64,000 bases of DNA, taken from positions 62,001 to 126,000 of the forward strand of contig JAQXKO010000025.1 of NCBI GenBank assembly GCA_029010495.1, read 5' to 3'. The notes under the pieces are model-generated. The model saw only the letters and a program-made list of their open reading frames with translations, ran no database searches and had not been told where the DNA came from. Shown in pieces: positions 7,299 to 17,424 of the stretch. Numbering within the stretch: the stretch's first letter is position 1; each line of letters begins with the position of its first letter. Source of the stretch: Clostridiales bacterium (GTDB lineage: Bacteria > Bacillota > Clostridia > Lachnospirales > Lachnospiraceae). Made by a program: the position numbers and the translations under genes.

Positions 7299-10052
7299 AT
7301 GGAAAAAGATTTTTTACTTATAATTGACGGTTCAAGCTTATTGTCAACACAGTTTTACGGAAATCTTCCCAGGGAAATTATGTTTGCAAAAACCATGGAG
7401 GATAAAGAAAAATTTTTTCATAAAATAATGCAGACAAAATCCGGCATTTATACAAATGGTGTTTACGGATTCTTGAGAACGTTATTTTCAATTATTGAAA
7501 AACAGAAGCCAAAGTATATCGCTGTAACCTGGGATGTTACCAGGGATACTTTCAGACGTGGGCTTTACAGTGAATATAAGGCTAACAGAAGTGAAACAAT
7601 GGCTCCGTTAAAGGAGCAGTTTATTCTTTGTCAGGATATATGTAAGCGTATTAATATACCGACTTTTATGGACTCGTACTATGAGGCAGATGATTATTCC
7701 GGAACACTTGCTTCAAAATTTGGAAAGAATATTGATGTAAGGATCCTTACTAAGGACCATGATTATCTCCAATTGGTTGAAAATAATACAAAACTCTGGC
7801 TGATTGTTAATGACCAGACAAAGGCAGATGAATTTTATAAGAAAAACAATATTGATAAATCATCATTGAATATTCCGGAAAAGGTCATTGAACTTGACAG
7901 GGAGGGTGTTAACAGCGAGTACGGAGTATATCCGGAATCAATACCTTCTCTTAAAGGACTTATGGGTGATGCGTCCGATAATATTTCGGGAGTAAAAGGT
8001 GTGGGTGAAAAGACTGCAGTTAAGCTGATTGCATATTATAAGACTGTTGACGCGCTTTATGATGATATTGAAGCCGTAGACAAGGATATGCTTAATGCAA
8101 AGTGGAAAGAAAAGCTCGGTATCACAAGAAGCCCATACAGTTATCTTATAAAAGAATCAGATGAAGAAATATCCGGGAAAAAAGCCGCAATGCTTTCTAC
8201 GCGTCTTGCCACGATTATTAAGGATGTTCCTGTAAATGTGTCATTAAATGAGCTTGAATTAAATATTGATGTAAGAGAATGTCTTAAGGTTTTAAAAGAA
8301 CTTGAAATCAATACCTTAAATGTTCCGTCAATGCTTAAAGATAATTCAACAGACGAGTTTTCAAAATATTATAAAAGCAATTATGTACTTATAAATGATT
8401 TTATGACACTTGATGAGTACCGTGATGAAATAATCCTTAGCTGTAAAGGTAAAAGAGTTGCAATTGATACAGGTATGGAATCCGAATGTCTTGAATCATT
8501 GGGAATCTGCACGGATGAAAAGATTTTCCATATTGTCAGTGAGGGATTTATCCTGAGCGGCATGCTTGAAGAATTACTTAAGGATGTTATAAACGTTTCT
8601 GAATGTATAATCGGTTATAACATTAAGAGGCTTTTCAAATATTTAAGAGGCAGGAAATTCGAAGATGTTGCGCTTATGTATTATCTTATCAATCCTCTGG
8701 CAAAGGAACAGAGCAGCCGTGAAATCTGCAACTTATTCGGAGTATATCCTGCCAATGAAATAAATGTGACTTTTAATGCTTATGTGGCGCACGCTTTTAT
8801 TGATAAGCTCTGTGAAAAGCTTATTTCCCTCGGAATGAAGGAGCTTTATGATAATATAGAAAAGCCTCTTATTGAAGTTCTTTATGAAATGGAATGTAAC
8901 GGAATCAAGTGCTCTGCCGAAGAGTTAATGCATCAGGGACAGGTATTAAAGAATTGTCTCGCAACGCTGGAGCAGAATATATATGATAAGGCAGGTCATA
9001 AATTCAATATTCTGTCGCCAAAGCAGCTTGGAGTTGTTCTTTTTGAGGAGCTTAAGCTTCCGGGAGGGAAAAAGACTAAGTCCGGCAGCTATAAAACTGA
9101 TATTGATGTATTATCAAAATTGACGGAATATGATATTGTAGATGATATATTATCGTACAGACAGCTTTCAAAGCTTGTTTCAACTTACATTGAAGGCCTT
9201 GAAAAATGTATAAGGACTGACGGACGTATTCATCCTACATTTAATCAGATGATTACCGCAACAGGACGATTAAGCTGTGAAGAACCGAATCTTCAGAACA
9301 TTCCCGTAAGGGAAGAACAGGGCAGGCTGATAAGAAAGGCATTTATTCCGGAAAAGGGAAATGTGTTTGTAGATGCGGATTATTCTCAGATTGAGCTTAG
9401 AATACTTGCTCATATGGCTGAAGATAAGAAGCTTCTTGAGGATTATAATAATTCAAAGGATATTCATCAGGCAACTGCGGCCAGTGTATTCGGAGTACCG
9501 TATGAATTGGTTACAAAGAAGCAGAGAAGCAATGCAAAGGCTGTTAATTTCGGTATAGTTTACGGTATTAGCTCATATGGTCTCGGTAATGATCTTGATA
9601 TCGCGGTTTCGGAGGCAAAAAAATATATTGAGACATATTTTAAACAATATCCGGATGTTAAAAAATTCATTGACGGTCTGGTAAATTTCTGTAAGGAGCA
9701 TGAATATGTCAAAACCTTATTCGGAAGGGTAAGACCGGTTCCTGAAATCACATCTTCAAATTATAGTCAGAGAAGCTTCGGAGAAAGAATTGCGATGAAT
9801 ACACCTATCCAGGGTACTGCTGCCGATATCATGAAGATTGCAATGATAAAAGTTTATAATGCATTAAAATCAAATAATTTAAAGGCTAAAATGTTACTAC
9901 AGATTCATGATGAAATTCTTGTTGAATGCCCAAAGGAAGAAGCGGAATGTGTATCAAAAATACTTATGGAGGAAATGAGCAGCGCTGCCAAATTAAAAGT
10001 TGCCCTTGAGGTTACAAGCGGTATTGCCGATAACTGGTACGAGCTTAAATAA
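7299..10052 (+). CDS. polA: DNA polymerase I
   Basis: A family A polymerase of 917 residues. The N-terminal 5' nuclease (about 1-320) has LLIIDGSS, WDVTRDTFRRG, YKANR and the acidic EADD, followed by an H3TH region GVKGVGEKTA. The middle 3'-5' exonuclease-like domain starts AIDTGMES: the catalytic DTE is changed to DTG, so proofreading is probably lost. The polymerase domain has motif A DADYSQIELR (about 692), motif B KAVNFGIVYG (about 747) and motif C QIHDEI (about 868). The 5' nuclease carries an insertion of roughly 25 residues (PREIMFAKT...) after the first strand, which I recall from Lachnospiraceae polymerases. GAAAGAGG upstream favours the ATG at 7299 over 7284. Confidence 0.95.
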   Translation: MEKDFLLIIDGSSLLSTQFYGNLPREIMFAKTMEDKEKFFHKIMQTKSGIYTNGVYGFLRTLFSIIEKQKPKYIAVTWDVTRDTFRRGLYSEYKANRSETMAPLKEQFILCQDICKRINIPTFMDSYYEADDYSGTLASKFGKNIDVRILTKDHDYLQLVENNTKLWLIVNDQTKADEFYKKNNIDKSSLNIPEKVIELDREGVNSEYGVYPESIPSLKGLMGDASDNISGVKGVGEKTAVKLIAYYKTVDALYDDIEAVDKDMLNAKWKEKLGITRSPYSYLIKESDEEISGKKAAMLSTRLATIIKDVPVNVSLNELELNIDVRECLKVLKELEINTLNVPSMLKDNSTDEFSKYYKSNYVLINDFMTLDEYRDEIILSCKGKRVAIDTGMESECLESLGICTDEKIFHIVSEGFILSGMLEELLKDVINVSECIIGYNIKRLFKYLRGRKFEDVALMYYLINPLAKEQSSREICNLFGVYPANEINVTFNAYVAHAFIDKLCEKLISLGMKELYDNIEKPLIEVLYEMECNGIKCSAEELMHQGQVLKNCLATLEQNIYDKAGHKFNILSPKQLGVVLFEELKLPGGKKTKSGSYKTDIDVLSKLTEYDIVDDILSYRQLSKLVSTYIEGLEKCIRTDGRIHPTFNQMITATGRLSCEEPNLQNIPVREEQGRLIRKAFIPEKGNVFVDADYSQIELRILAHMAEDKKLLEDYNNSKDIHQATAASVFGVPYELVTKKQRSNAKAVNFGIVYGISSYGLGNDLDIAVSEAKKYIETYFKQYPDVKKFIDGLVNFCKEHEYVKTLFGRVRPVPEITSSNYSQRSFGERIAMNTPIQGTAADIMKIAMIKVYNALKSNNLKAKMLLQIHDEILVECPKEEAECVSKILMEEMSSAAKLKVALEVTSGIADNWYELK

Positions 10053-10061
10053 AATGTGGTT

Positions 10062-10661
10062 ATGGTAGTATGTATTACAGGCGGAGCGGGAAGCGGCAAA
10101 TCATACGTATGTGATATATTAAAAAATGATTTCAATATATCCGTAATTGATTCTGACTCGGTTACAAAGAGTCTTTATGAGCCGGGCAGTGAGGTATATA
10201 AGAGAATAATAGAATATTTTGGCGAAAAATGTATTGATGAGGACGGCAGAATAGACAGACAATACTTGTCCGGAGTAGTATTTAATAATCCTGATGCCCT
10301 TAAAAGGCTTAATGAAATAACTCATCCGGCAACTTTAAGACTTATTAAAAAGCAGACCTCCGGCTTCAAGGGAAGAAATGACAATATTATAGTTGTCGAA
10401 TCGGCTATTGCCCACAAATCAGGATATACTTCCTTCTGCGACGAATTCTGGTATGTATATGCGCCTGAAGCTGACAGAATCCATAGACTGAAGAATACCA
10501 GAAACTATAGCGATGATAAAATTGCTGCTATATTTATGTCACAGGATGATGACGCCTTTTTCAGAGATAACTGTAACGAAATAATCATTAACAGTAATGA
10601 CTGTGACAGATCATCGCTTGTTTCTTATATTGGACAGCTTATCGCCAAAAAGATCAAATAA
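10062..10661 (+). CDS. coaE: Dephospho-CoA kinase
   Basis: A protein of 199 residues that phosphorylates dephospho-CoA in the last step of coenzyme A synthesis. The P-loop is GGAGSGKS near the N-terminus; DSDSVTKSLYEPG and the lid-like YVYAPEADRIHRL segment fit the family, as does the length. It follows polA by only a few bases, a common Firmicutes order. A GTG at 10056, in the same frame, is an alternative start; neither has a clear Shine-Dalgarno, so translation may depend on coupling to polA. Confidence 0.93.
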   Translation: MVVCITGGAGSGKSYVCDILKNDFNISVIDSDSVTKSLYEPGSEVYKRIIEYFGEKCIDEDGRIDRQYLSGVVFNNPDALKRLNEITHPATLRLIKKQTSGFKGRNDNIIVVESAIAHKSGYTSFCDEFWYVYAPEADRIHRLKNTRNYSDDKIAAIFMSQDDDAFFRDNCNEIIINSNDCDRSSLVSYIGQLIAKKIK

Positions 10662-10673
10662 TATTCATATTTA

Positions 10674-10702
10674 TTGAAGTATAAAGCTTTTTATGATAAA
10701 AT
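10674..10702 (+). promoter_or_regulatory. Sigma-A promoter before the WalJ-like gene
   Basis: TTGAAG, 17 bases, TAAAAT, with an extended -10 (TGA before TAAAAT). It lies in the 85-base gap after coaE and would start transcription about 40 bases before the next gene. Confidence 0.65.
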
Positions 10703-10746
10703 ATTATATACTTTTTTATGGATAAAACAGATTAAGGAATAAAATA

Positions 10747-11547
10747 ATGATAATATCAAGTATTTCAAGCGGGAGTTCCGGCAACTGCATATATATTGGT
10801 AGTGAAAATACACATTTACTTATTGATATGGGTATTAGTGGAAAGAAAATTGAAGAAGGATTAAATTATTTTGAAAAGTCAGCAGCTGATATATGCGGGA
10901 TTTTAATCACTCATGAACATTCAGACCATGTTAAAGGCATCGGTTCTTTTGTAAAAAAATATAAGGTGCCTGTTTATGGAACAATTGAAACACTTGCGGC
11001 AGTCAAGCATCAGGCTTACGGCAAAAGTATTCCTGTCGATTTGATGATTTATATAAAACCCGGCGATGAATTTGATATAGGCGACATTACGGTTAATGTT
11101 ACAAAAACCTCTCATGATGCTGCAAATTCAGTATGCTACAGATTTACAAACAATAACAGGAGCATTGCGATGGCAACAGACCTGGGTAAATATGATGATG
11201 AAATATTAAATCATCTGTCAGGAGCCGATGTATTGTATCTTGAATCTAATTATGACCCTGAAATGCTGATGGTCGGAACTTACCCATATTATCTGAAATT
11301 GCGTATTGACGGTGAGAAGGGTCATCTTTCGAATGAATTATCCGCAAAACTTATAAGTGAGGTTTTAAGTCCGAAGCTTCAAAGTATAATTCTTGCGCAC
11401 TTATCTAAGGATAATAATTATCCGGAGATAGCTTATATGACTCATAAAAACATGCTTGATGAAAAATGGATATATGACAAGGCACAGCCGGAGCTTTTTG
11501 TGGCCAAAAGAGATGTGCCTTCCGTAACATATACAATACATGATTAA
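10747..11547 (+). CDS. MBL-fold metallohydrolase, WalJ/YycJ (VicX) family
   Basis: A protein of 266 residues starting ISSISSGSSGNCIYIG, the family hallmark, with the metal motif THEHSDHVKG, a later TSHDAANS and the strand MATDLGKYDDEI containing a metal-binding Asp. WalJ proteins are cytoplasmic nuclease-like hydrolases linked in Bacilli to wall homeostasis and replication/cell-division coordination; there they sit beside walRK. Here no two-component genes are adjacent, so that link cannot be assumed. The gene has its own promoter and stands between coaE and the ACT/PFL pair. Confidence 0.88.
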   Translation: MIISSISSGSSGNCIYIGSENTHLLIDMGISGKKIEEGLNYFEKSAADICGILITHEHSDHVKGIGSFVKKYKVPVYGTIETLAAVKHQAYGKSIPVDLMIYIKPGDEFDIGDITVNVTKTSHDAANSVCYRFTNNNRSIAMATDLGKYDDEILNHLSGADVLYLESNYDPEMLMVGTYPYYLKLRIDGEKGHLSNELSAKLISEVLSPKLQSIILAHLSKDNNYPEIAYMTHKNMLDEKWIYDKAQPELFVAKRDVPSVTYTIHD

Positions 11548-11565
11548 ATATTTGGAGGAACAAAA

Positions 11566-11838
11566 ATGAAAAAGACGATTATTACGGTAGTAGGTAAGGA
11601 CTGTGTAGGTATCATTGCAAAAGTTTGTACATATCTTGCTGATACAAAGATTAATATTCTTGATATTTCACAGACAATTGTTGACGGTTATTTCAATATG
11701 ATGATGATTGCTGACATTAAGGATGCTACAAATGATTTCTTATCCGTTCAGAGGGATTTGGATAATCTTGGTAAGGAAATCGGATGTATTATAAAAATTC
11801 AGGATGAAGCTATATTCGATATGATGCACAGAATATAA
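11566..11838 (+). CDS. ACT domain protein (UPF0237)
   Basis: A single ACT domain of 90 residues ([34 protein letters not shown]), an amino-acid or ligand sensing fold. It begins after TTTGGAGGAAC and is 13 bases before the PFL-family gene. This two-gene pair is widely conserved in bacteria, so the ACT protein probably senses a ligand for, or binds to, the larger protein. The ligand is unknown. Confidence 0.93.
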   Translation: MKKTIITVVGKDCVGIIAKVCTYLADTKINILDISQTIVDGYFNMMMIADIKDATNDFLSVQRDLDNLGKEIGCIIKIQDEAIFDMMHRI

Positions 11839-11851
11839 GGGGGATACCAAA

Positions 11852-13216
11852 TTGATTAATATTAAAGAGGTAATTGAAACTAATGAAATGATTCAGAAGG
11901 AAAACCTTGATGTGAGAACAATTACACTCGGTATCAGCCTTCTTGACTGTATTGATTCTGATTTAGACAGACTTAACGAAAAGATATACACAAAAATAAC
12001 AACTCTTGCAAAGGACCTTGTAAGTGTCGGTATGGAAATTGAAAAGGAGCTTGGCATTCCTGTAGTTAATAAAAGAATTTCCGTAACTCCGATTGCACTT
12101 ATAGGTGGCGCTGCATGTAAGACTCCTGATGATTTTGTTACAATTGCAAAGACTCTTGATAAAGCTGCAAAGAATGTCGGTGTAAATTTTCTTGGCGGAT
12201 ATTCGGCTCTTGTATCAAAAGGTATGACAAATGCAGACAGACTTTTAATAGAGTCGATTCCTAAGGCACTCGCCGAAACAGAGCTTGTATGCAGCTCATG
12301 TAATGTCGGTTCGACAAAAACAGGTATAAATATGGATGCCGTTAAGCTTATCGGTGAGAAAATAATTGAAACTGCAGAGCTGACAAAGGATAATGATTCC
12401 ATTGGCTGTGCAAAGTTTGTTGTATTTTGTAATGCACCTGATGACAATCCTTTTATGGCAGGAGCATTTCACGGAGTGACTGAGGCGGACGCCATTATAA
12501 ATGTCGGCGTCAGCGGTCCCGGTGTAGTATTGAAGGCACTTGAAATTGCAAAGGGAAGGGATTTTGAATTCCTTTGTGAGACAATAAAGAAGACTGCATT
12601 TAAGATAACACGTGTAGGCCAGCTTGTTGCCAAGAGAGCATCAAAAATGCTTAATGTTCCTTTTGGAATTGTTGATTTGTCGCTTGCTCCTACTCCGGCT
12701 ATCGGAGACAGTGTTGCCGATATTTTAAAAAGTATCGGACTTGAGCATCCCGGAGCACCGGGAACAACTGCTGCACTTGCTCTGTTAAATGACCAGGTTA
12801 AAAAGGGTGGTGTAATGGCTTCTTCATATGTAGGTGGACTCTGCGGCGCATTTATTCCGGTAAGTGAAGACCAGGGAATGATAGATGCAGTTGTTGCCGG
12901 AAGCCTTACTATTGAAAAGCTTGAAGCAATGACATGCGTTTGTTCTGTAGGTCTTGACATGATTGCGATTCCGGGCAATACAAAGGCAACAACGATTAGC
13001 GGTATTATTGCCGATGAAATGGCTATCGGAATGATTAATCAGAAGACTACTGCAGTAAGACTTATTCCTGTTATCGGTAAGGACGTAGGTGATACCGTAG
13101 AGTTTGGCGGTCTGCTCGGATATGCACCGATTATGCCTGTCAATACTTTTTCATGTGATGAATTCGTAAACAGAACAGGTCGTATTCCTGCACCAATTCA
13201 CAGCTTTAAAAATTAA
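11852..13216 (+). CDS. PFL family protein (UPF0210/DUF711)
   Basis: A protein of 454 residues, normal for UPF0210. It is Gly/Ala-rich with repeated conserved stretches such as [40 protein letters not shown] and [15 protein letters not shown]. Structures of this family resemble pyruvate formate-lyase barrels, but no glycyl-radical motif is present and the reaction is unknown. The start codon is TTG behind AAGGGGGAT. It is coupled to the preceding ACT protein gene. It is cytoplasmic with no signal peptide. Large antisense ORFs over it are shadows. Confidence 0.92.
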   Translation: MINIKEVIETNEMIQKENLDVRTITLGISLLDCIDSDLDRLNEKIYTKITTLAKDLVSVGMEIEKELGIPVVNKRISVTPIALIGGAACKTPDDFVTIAKTLDKAAKNVGVNFLGGYSALVSKGMTNADRLLIESIPKALAETELVCSSCNVGSTKTGINMDAVKLIGEKIIETAELTKDNDSIGCAKFVVFCNAPDDNPFMAGAFHGVTEADAIINVGVSGPGVVLKALEIAKGRDFEFLCETIKKTAFKITRVGQLVAKRASKMLNVPFGIVDLSLAPTPAIGDSVADILKSIGLEHPGAPGTTAALALLNDQVKKGGVMASSYVGGLCGAFIPVSEDQGMIDAVVAGSLTIEKLEAMTCVCSVGLDMIAIPGNTKATTISGIIADEMAIGMINQKTTAVRLIPVIGKDVGDTVEFGGLLGYAPIMPVNTFSCDEFVNRTGRIPAPIHSFKN

Positions 13217-13246
13217 TTAATACACATGGGGGTGTATATATAAATT

Positions 13247-14062
13247 ATGGAGATAAGCTTATGGAGAGAGACATTATTGCCATATAATCTGGCAGTAGAT
13301 GAGCTTGTAACAAAATTTAATCATTTGAAAAGCTCTGCTGAGGAAATGGGCAGATACTCGCCGATATACAGTGTATCCGGAAGAGTCAAGAGCATTACGT
13401 CTATTCTTGAGAAGGTTATGAAAAAGCATATTCCTTTTGATGAGATGGAACAGAGTATATATGATATTGCCGGAATTCGTATCATTTGCCAGTTTCATGA
13501 TGATATCATACAGGTTGTTGAGCTTATTCGTAACCGTAAGGATATAACAATTGTTGAGGAACTTGACTATATTAACAATCCGAAGCCAAGCGGATACAGA
13601 AGTTATCATCTTAAGGTGCTTTATGAAGTCCAGTTATTTAACGGACCTAAAAAGCTGTATGCGGAAATACAGATTAGAACAATGGGTATGAACTGCTGGT
13701 CAACAATTGAACATTCCCTTCAGTACAAATTCAAGGATCATATGCCTGAGGATATTAAAAAAAGTATATCGGAATCAGCAATTCGTATGCTTGATGCCGA
13801 AAAGGAATTATCTGCTGTAAGAGATGATGTTATGGCGGCACAGGCTACAAAGGCAGAACACAGAACACTTATTAGTGATATAATCATTACAATTCTTAAT
13901 ATATACCAGAATTCTTCAAGAAGAGAGGCCATCAGAATACAGAACGAATTTCTTGAGATATACAAGCTGGATGATTATGAAAAGCTTAAGCATTTTGCTG
14001 CGGAGCTGGATGTTATTGCAGAAGGATTCGGAGTACAGGAATATACACCGAATATTAAATAA
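13247..14062 (+). CDS. Small alarmone synthetase (RelA/SpoT-type GTP pyrophosphokinase)
   Basis: A protein of 271 residues with a single synthetase domain: SVSGRVKSITSILEK, DIAGIRIICQF, PKPSGYRSYHLKV and AEIQIRTMGMNCWSTIEHSLQYKF. There is no HD hydrolase domain and no TGS/ACT domain, so it is a SasA/SasB (YjbM/YwaC)-type enzyme making (p)ppGpp from GTP or GDP plus ATP. The C-terminal helices (about 175-265) probably drive oligomerisation. The start lies 12 bases after GGGGGTG, a long spacing. It may be read through from the upstream PFL gene. Confidence 0.92.
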   Translation: MEISLWRETLLPYNLAVDELVTKFNHLKSSAEEMGRYSPIYSVSGRVKSITSILEKVMKKHIPFDEMEQSIYDIAGIRIICQFHDDIIQVVELIRNRKDITIVEELDYINNPKPSGYRSYHLKVLYEVQLFNGPKKLYAEIQIRTMGMNCWSTIEHSLQYKFKDHMPEDIKKSISESAIRMLDAEKELSAVRDDVMAAQATKAEHRTLISDIIITILNIYQNSSRREAIRIQNEFLEIYKLDDYEKLKHFAAELDVIAEGFGVQEYTPNIK

Positions 14063-14071
14063 GAGGATTTT

Positions 14072-15466
14072 ATGGCAATAGAATTACCTGAAAAATTTAA
14101 AGAACAGATGAAGGACATGCTCGGAAACGAATATGATTCGTTTCTGAAAAGCTATGAGTATAAGGACAAATCAGGAATAAGGATTAATACTCTTAAGCTT
14201 TCGCCTGAAGAATTTAAAAAAATATCTCCGTTTGAGCTTAGTCCCATATCATGGATTCCGACAGGATATTTTTACGGTAAAAATGATATTCCTTCCAAGC
14301 ATCCGTATTATTATGCCGGTCTGTATTATATACAGGAGCCAAGCGCCATGACCCCTGCTTCGGTTTTCGATGTGGCACCCGGCCACAGAGTACTTGACCT
14401 ATGCGCTGCACCGGGCGGAAAAAGTACTGCTCTTGCAGCAAAGCTTGAGGGAAAGGGATTGCTTGTAAGCAATGATGTAAGCAATTCAAGGGCAAAGGCA
14501 CTGCTTAAAAATATAGAGCTGTTCGGTGTCAGAAATGCTTTGGTATTATCTGAGACAACTTCGAATCTTGCAAAACGTTTTGAAGGATTTTTTGACAGGA
14601 TTCTTGTTGACGCACCATGCTCCGGCGAGGGAATGTTCAGAAAGCAGCCATCAATTATAAAAAATTGGGAACAGTACGGCACAGGTTATTATGCTAAAAT
14701 ACAAAGAGAAATATTACCTGATGCAATCAGAATGCTAAGACCTGGCGGCAAGCTTCTGTTCTCAACCTGCACCTTTTCTCCCGAGGAAGATGAGCAGACT
14801 GTTGCATTTATTTTAGATAACTTTAAAGAAATGTCATTAATTGATGTCTTTGACGAAAAGGATAAGCAATATTATGACAAATGCGGCTTTTCATACGGCA
14901 ATGGCAGATATATTAACAGAGATGATTATGATTTTTCAAAATGCATTCGTTTGTTTCCTCATAAAGTTGAAGGCGAAGGACATTTTCTGTGTGTATTACA
15001 AAAAAATCCGGATGCTTTAGCTGTTATGTCACCGACTGAGAAGATTAACGGATGCAGACTTCCGAATGAGGTTTCGGAATTTCTGGATAATATTAAGTTT
15101 AATATTGATAAAAATAGAATCATATCAAAGGATGACAGATATTATTATGTTTCATATGATACGCCAAGGCTTAACGGTCTTCGAATATTAAGAAACGGGT
15201 TATTACTGGGCGAATATAAAAAGAATCGATTTGAACCGTCTCAGGCATTGGCATGTGCCTTGAATGCCGATGAATATTCAAATGTTTATAATTTATCTGC
15301 TGATGATCCGAGAGTAATAAAATATCTTAAGTGTGAGAGCATTGATTTACCTGACGCAAAAGACGGTTATGTGCTTATTACCTGCAATGGATTCAGTCTT
15401 GGATTTGCAAAGGTTAAGAAGGGTAATTTCAAAAATAAATATTTGCCCGGATGGAGACTTATGTGA
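14072..15466 (+). CDS. rRNA cytosine-C5 methyltransferase, RsmF/NSUN family
   Basis: A protein of 464 residues. The SAM motif DLCAAPGGKSTALAAKL (about residues 108-125), motif IV DAPCSGEGMFRK and motif VI FSTCTFSPEEDE give the two catalytic cysteines of m5C methylases. The C-terminal part (about 300-464) matches the RsmF-specific RNA-binding extension (LPNEVSEFL..., PGWRLM). It modifies rRNA, probably 16S, in the cytoplasm. The stop codon TGA overlaps the next gene's ATG (TGATG), so the two rRNA-modifying genes are translationally coupled. Confidence 0.92.
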   Translation: MAIELPEKFKEQMKDMLGNEYDSFLKSYEYKDKSGIRINTLKLSPEEFKKISPFELSPISWIPTGYFYGKNDIPSKHPYYYAGLYYIQEPSAMTPASVFDVAPGHRVLDLCAAPGGKSTALAAKLEGKGLLVSNDVSNSRAKALLKNIELFGVRNALVLSETTSNLAKRFEGFFDRILVDAPCSGEGMFRKQPSIIKNWEQYGTGYYAKIQREILPDAIRMLRPGGKLLFSTCTFSPEEDEQTVAFILDNFKEMSLIDVFDEKDKQYYDKCGFSYGNGRYINRDDYDFSKCIRLFPHKVEGEGHFLCVLQKNPDALAVMSPTEKINGCRLPNEVSEFLDNIKFNIDKNRIISKDDRYYYVSYDTPRLNGLRILRNGLLLGEYKKNRFEPSQALACALNADEYSNVYNLSADDPRVIKYLKCESIDLPDAKDGYVLITCNGFSLGFAKVKKGNFKNKYLPGWRLM

Positions 15467-16179
15467 TGGTAAGACTTGATAAATATCTGACACTTGCTCT
15501 TGGAATTTCAAGAAGCGAAGCAAAAAATTTATTGTCCGAATGTAAAGTTTGCGTAAACGGAATCGTTGTTAAAAAGGGCGAAATCAAAATTGATGAGGCA
15601 TCGGATAATGTGACATGTGCAGGAATAAGGGTGTCATATGAAGATAAGCTCTATTATATGCTAAACAAACCCTCAGGCTATGTATCTGCTACCGTAGATG
15701 ATATAAATCCTACTGTAATCAGCTTGTTTGAAGCCAATGAAAGGAAGAGACTGTTTCCCGTCGGACGTCTTGATATAGATACACAGGGACTTATTATAAT
15801 TACAAATGACGGACAGCTCAGTCACCATCTTACCAGTCCGAGGCATAATATTGTTAAAAAGTATTATGCCCGATTATCCGGCATTCCGGATGATGAAGGA
15901 ATCAGAAAAGTTGAAGAGGGTCTTGATTTAGGTGATTTTACGGCAAAGGCTGCAAGACTTGAAATAATTACTTCTGATGTACAAAATAATGAATCGGAAG
16001 TCTTTGTTTATATTTCTGAGGGCAGATACCATCAGGTTAAAAGAATGATGAGTGCAATAGGATGTGAGGTCACTTTCCTGAAAAGAACAGCAATTGGTGA
16101 TGTTTGTCTTGATGAAACGTTGTCACCGGGAGAATATAGAAAGTTAACAGAAACAGAATTAAGTATTCTTAGAAAGTAA
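15466..16179 (+). CDS. Pseudouridine synthase, RsuA/RluB/RluE family
   Basis: A protein of 237 residues with an N-terminal S4 domain (RLDKYLTLALGISRSEAKNLL) and a catalytic domain with FPVGRLDIDTQGLIIITNDG, where the Asp of GRLD is catalytic, and GRYHQVKRMM near the end. It isomerises a uridine in rRNA, with 16S U516 the likely target of RsuA members. The ORF track starts at 15451, but GGAG at 15453 is 9 bases before the ATG at 15466, which overlaps the preceding stop. It was chosen for that reason. Confidence 0.92.
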   Translation: MVRLDKYLTLALGISRSEAKNLLSECKVCVNGIVVKKGEIKIDEASDNVTCAGIRVSYEDKLYYMLNKPSGYVSATVDDINPTVISLFEANERKRLFPVGRLDIDTQGLIIITNDGQLSHHLTSPRHNIVKKYYARLSGIPDDEGIRKVEEGLDLGDFTAKAARLEIITSDVQNNESEVFVYISEGRYHQVKRMMSAIGCEVTFLKRTAIGDVCLDETLSPGEYRKLTETELSILRK

Positions 16180-16185
16180 AGAAAA

Positions 16186-16854
16186 ATGTTTAAAAATATT
16201 GAAGCAGTAATATTTGATCTTGACGGTACGCTTGTTGATTCCATGTGGATGTGGAAGCAGATTGATATTGATTATCTTGAAAAATATAATATTGAAATGC
16301 CTGTTGATTTGCAGGAGCAGATAGAGGGAATGAGTTTTTCGGAAACTGCGGTTTATTTCAAGGAAAAATTCAATCTGCCCGATACACTTGATGTTATTAA
16401 GTCTGACTGGATAGATATGGCTAAAGAGTATTATATGCATAAAGTCAGTCTTAAGCCGGGTGTATTAAAACTTCTGAGGGTATTAAAGAAAAACAATATT
16501 AAGACGGGTATTGCCACAAGTAATTCAATTGAGCTGCTTGACGCAGTGCTTGATTCACTAGGGGTACGTACATATTTTGACAGTATTCATGTGGCATGTG
16601 AAGTGGCAAAGGGTAAGCCGGCCCCGGATATATATAATCTTGTTGCGGATGAGCTGGGTGTATGCCATGATAAATGTCTTGTATTTGAGGATATTGCAAT
16701 AGGTGTAATGGCAGGCAAGGCAGCAGGTATGAGAACCTGCGGCGTGGGTGATGATTTTGCCGTTCTGCATAATGATAAAATTAAAGATGTGGCTGAATAT
16801 TTTGTTGACAATATATCAGACATAGTACTTGAAGATTATTTTGAGGAAATATAA
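16186..16854 (+). CDS. HAD family phosphatase, beta-phosphoglucomutase-like
   Basis: A protein of 222 residues with HAD motif I FDLDGTLVDSMW, motif II IATSNS, a Lys in KGKPAPDIY and motif IV VFEDIAIGVMAGKAAG. A helical cap lies at about residues 20-85, which places it in subfamily IA. It probably dephosphorylates a small phospho-metabolite or acts as a phosphoglucomutase; the substrate cannot be read from sequence. It follows the RsuA gene by 6 bases in the same operon. Confidence 0.9.
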   Translation: MFKNIEAVIFDLDGTLVDSMWMWKQIDIDYLEKYNIEMPVDLQEQIEGMSFSETAVYFKEKFNLPDTLDVIKSDWIDMAKEYYMHKVSLKPGVLKLLRVLKKNNIKTGIATSNSIELLDAVLDSLGVRTYFDSIHVACEVAKGKPAPDIYNLVADELGVCHDKCLVFEDIAIGVMAGKAAGMRTCGVGDDFAVLHNDKIKDVAEYFVDNISDIVLEDYFEEI

Positions 16855-16860
16855 CATAAT

Positions 16861-17415
16861 ATGAAGGTTAAAAAAGGCGAAAAAGGATATTTAAATTATT
16901 TAAAGAAGAAGGATATCATATTTATTATCTTTGTAGCATTAATTTCAATTGCAATATTTGCTTTCGGTTTATATTTTTATAAAACAAGAGCAAATATTGC
17001 TACTGTTTTTGCGGTTTTGTTACTGCTTCCCGCATGTAAAAGAATTGTAAATTTAATAGTTCTGCTGCCCTTCAGACAGATAAAAGATGAAGAGCTTGAC
17101 CGAATTGAAGCCCTGCTCACAGATAATGTTTTATCTTATATTGATCCCGTATTTTCCAGTGAAAAATATATTATGAAATTTGAGCATCTTACAGTCACCG
17201 GTAACGGTTTATTTGCATACTCGCATATGAGTAATGAAAAAAATCAATATGCAGAAGAATACCTGTCTGACGGATTAAAAAAACGTATGATTCCGGGTAA
17301 GGTTAAAATATATGTTACTCTCGGAGATTACGAGCATTTCCTTAAATCTTATGATTATAAAGGGGAATTTACAAATGAGGAAGCGGGAGATTATTTTAAA
17401 TCATTAATGATGTAA
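16861..17415 (+). CDS. Membrane protein of unknown function, two segments
   Basis: A protein of 184 residues that I do not recognise. A basic N-terminus (KVKKGEKGYLNYLKKKD) precedes two hydrophobic segments at about residues 20-40 and 45-68, giving a hairpin with both ends inside. The remaining 110 residues are soluble and mixed in charge, with no known motif. It lies between the HAD phosphatase gene (6 bases) and an RluA gene (9 bases) and is probably co-transcribed with them. The coding signal is sound: it fills the gap with operon-type spacing and a plausible start. Confidence 0.7.
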   Translation: MKVKKGEKGYLNYLKKKDIIFIIFVALISIAIFAFGLYFYKTRANIATVFAVLLLLPACKRIVNLIVLLPFRQIKDEELDRIEALLTDNVLSYIDPVFSSEKYIMKFEHLTVTGNGLFAYSHMSNEKNQYAEEYLSDGLKKRMIPGKVKIYVTLGDYEHFLKSYDYKGEFTNEEAGDYFKSLMM

Positions 17416-17424
17416 AGGTGAAAT

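Noticed and set aside
11893-12978. Two large minus-strand ORFs (184 and 169 residues) over the PFL gene
   Set aside because: Low-complexity Ser/Phe/Leu-rich shadows of a conserved sense gene.
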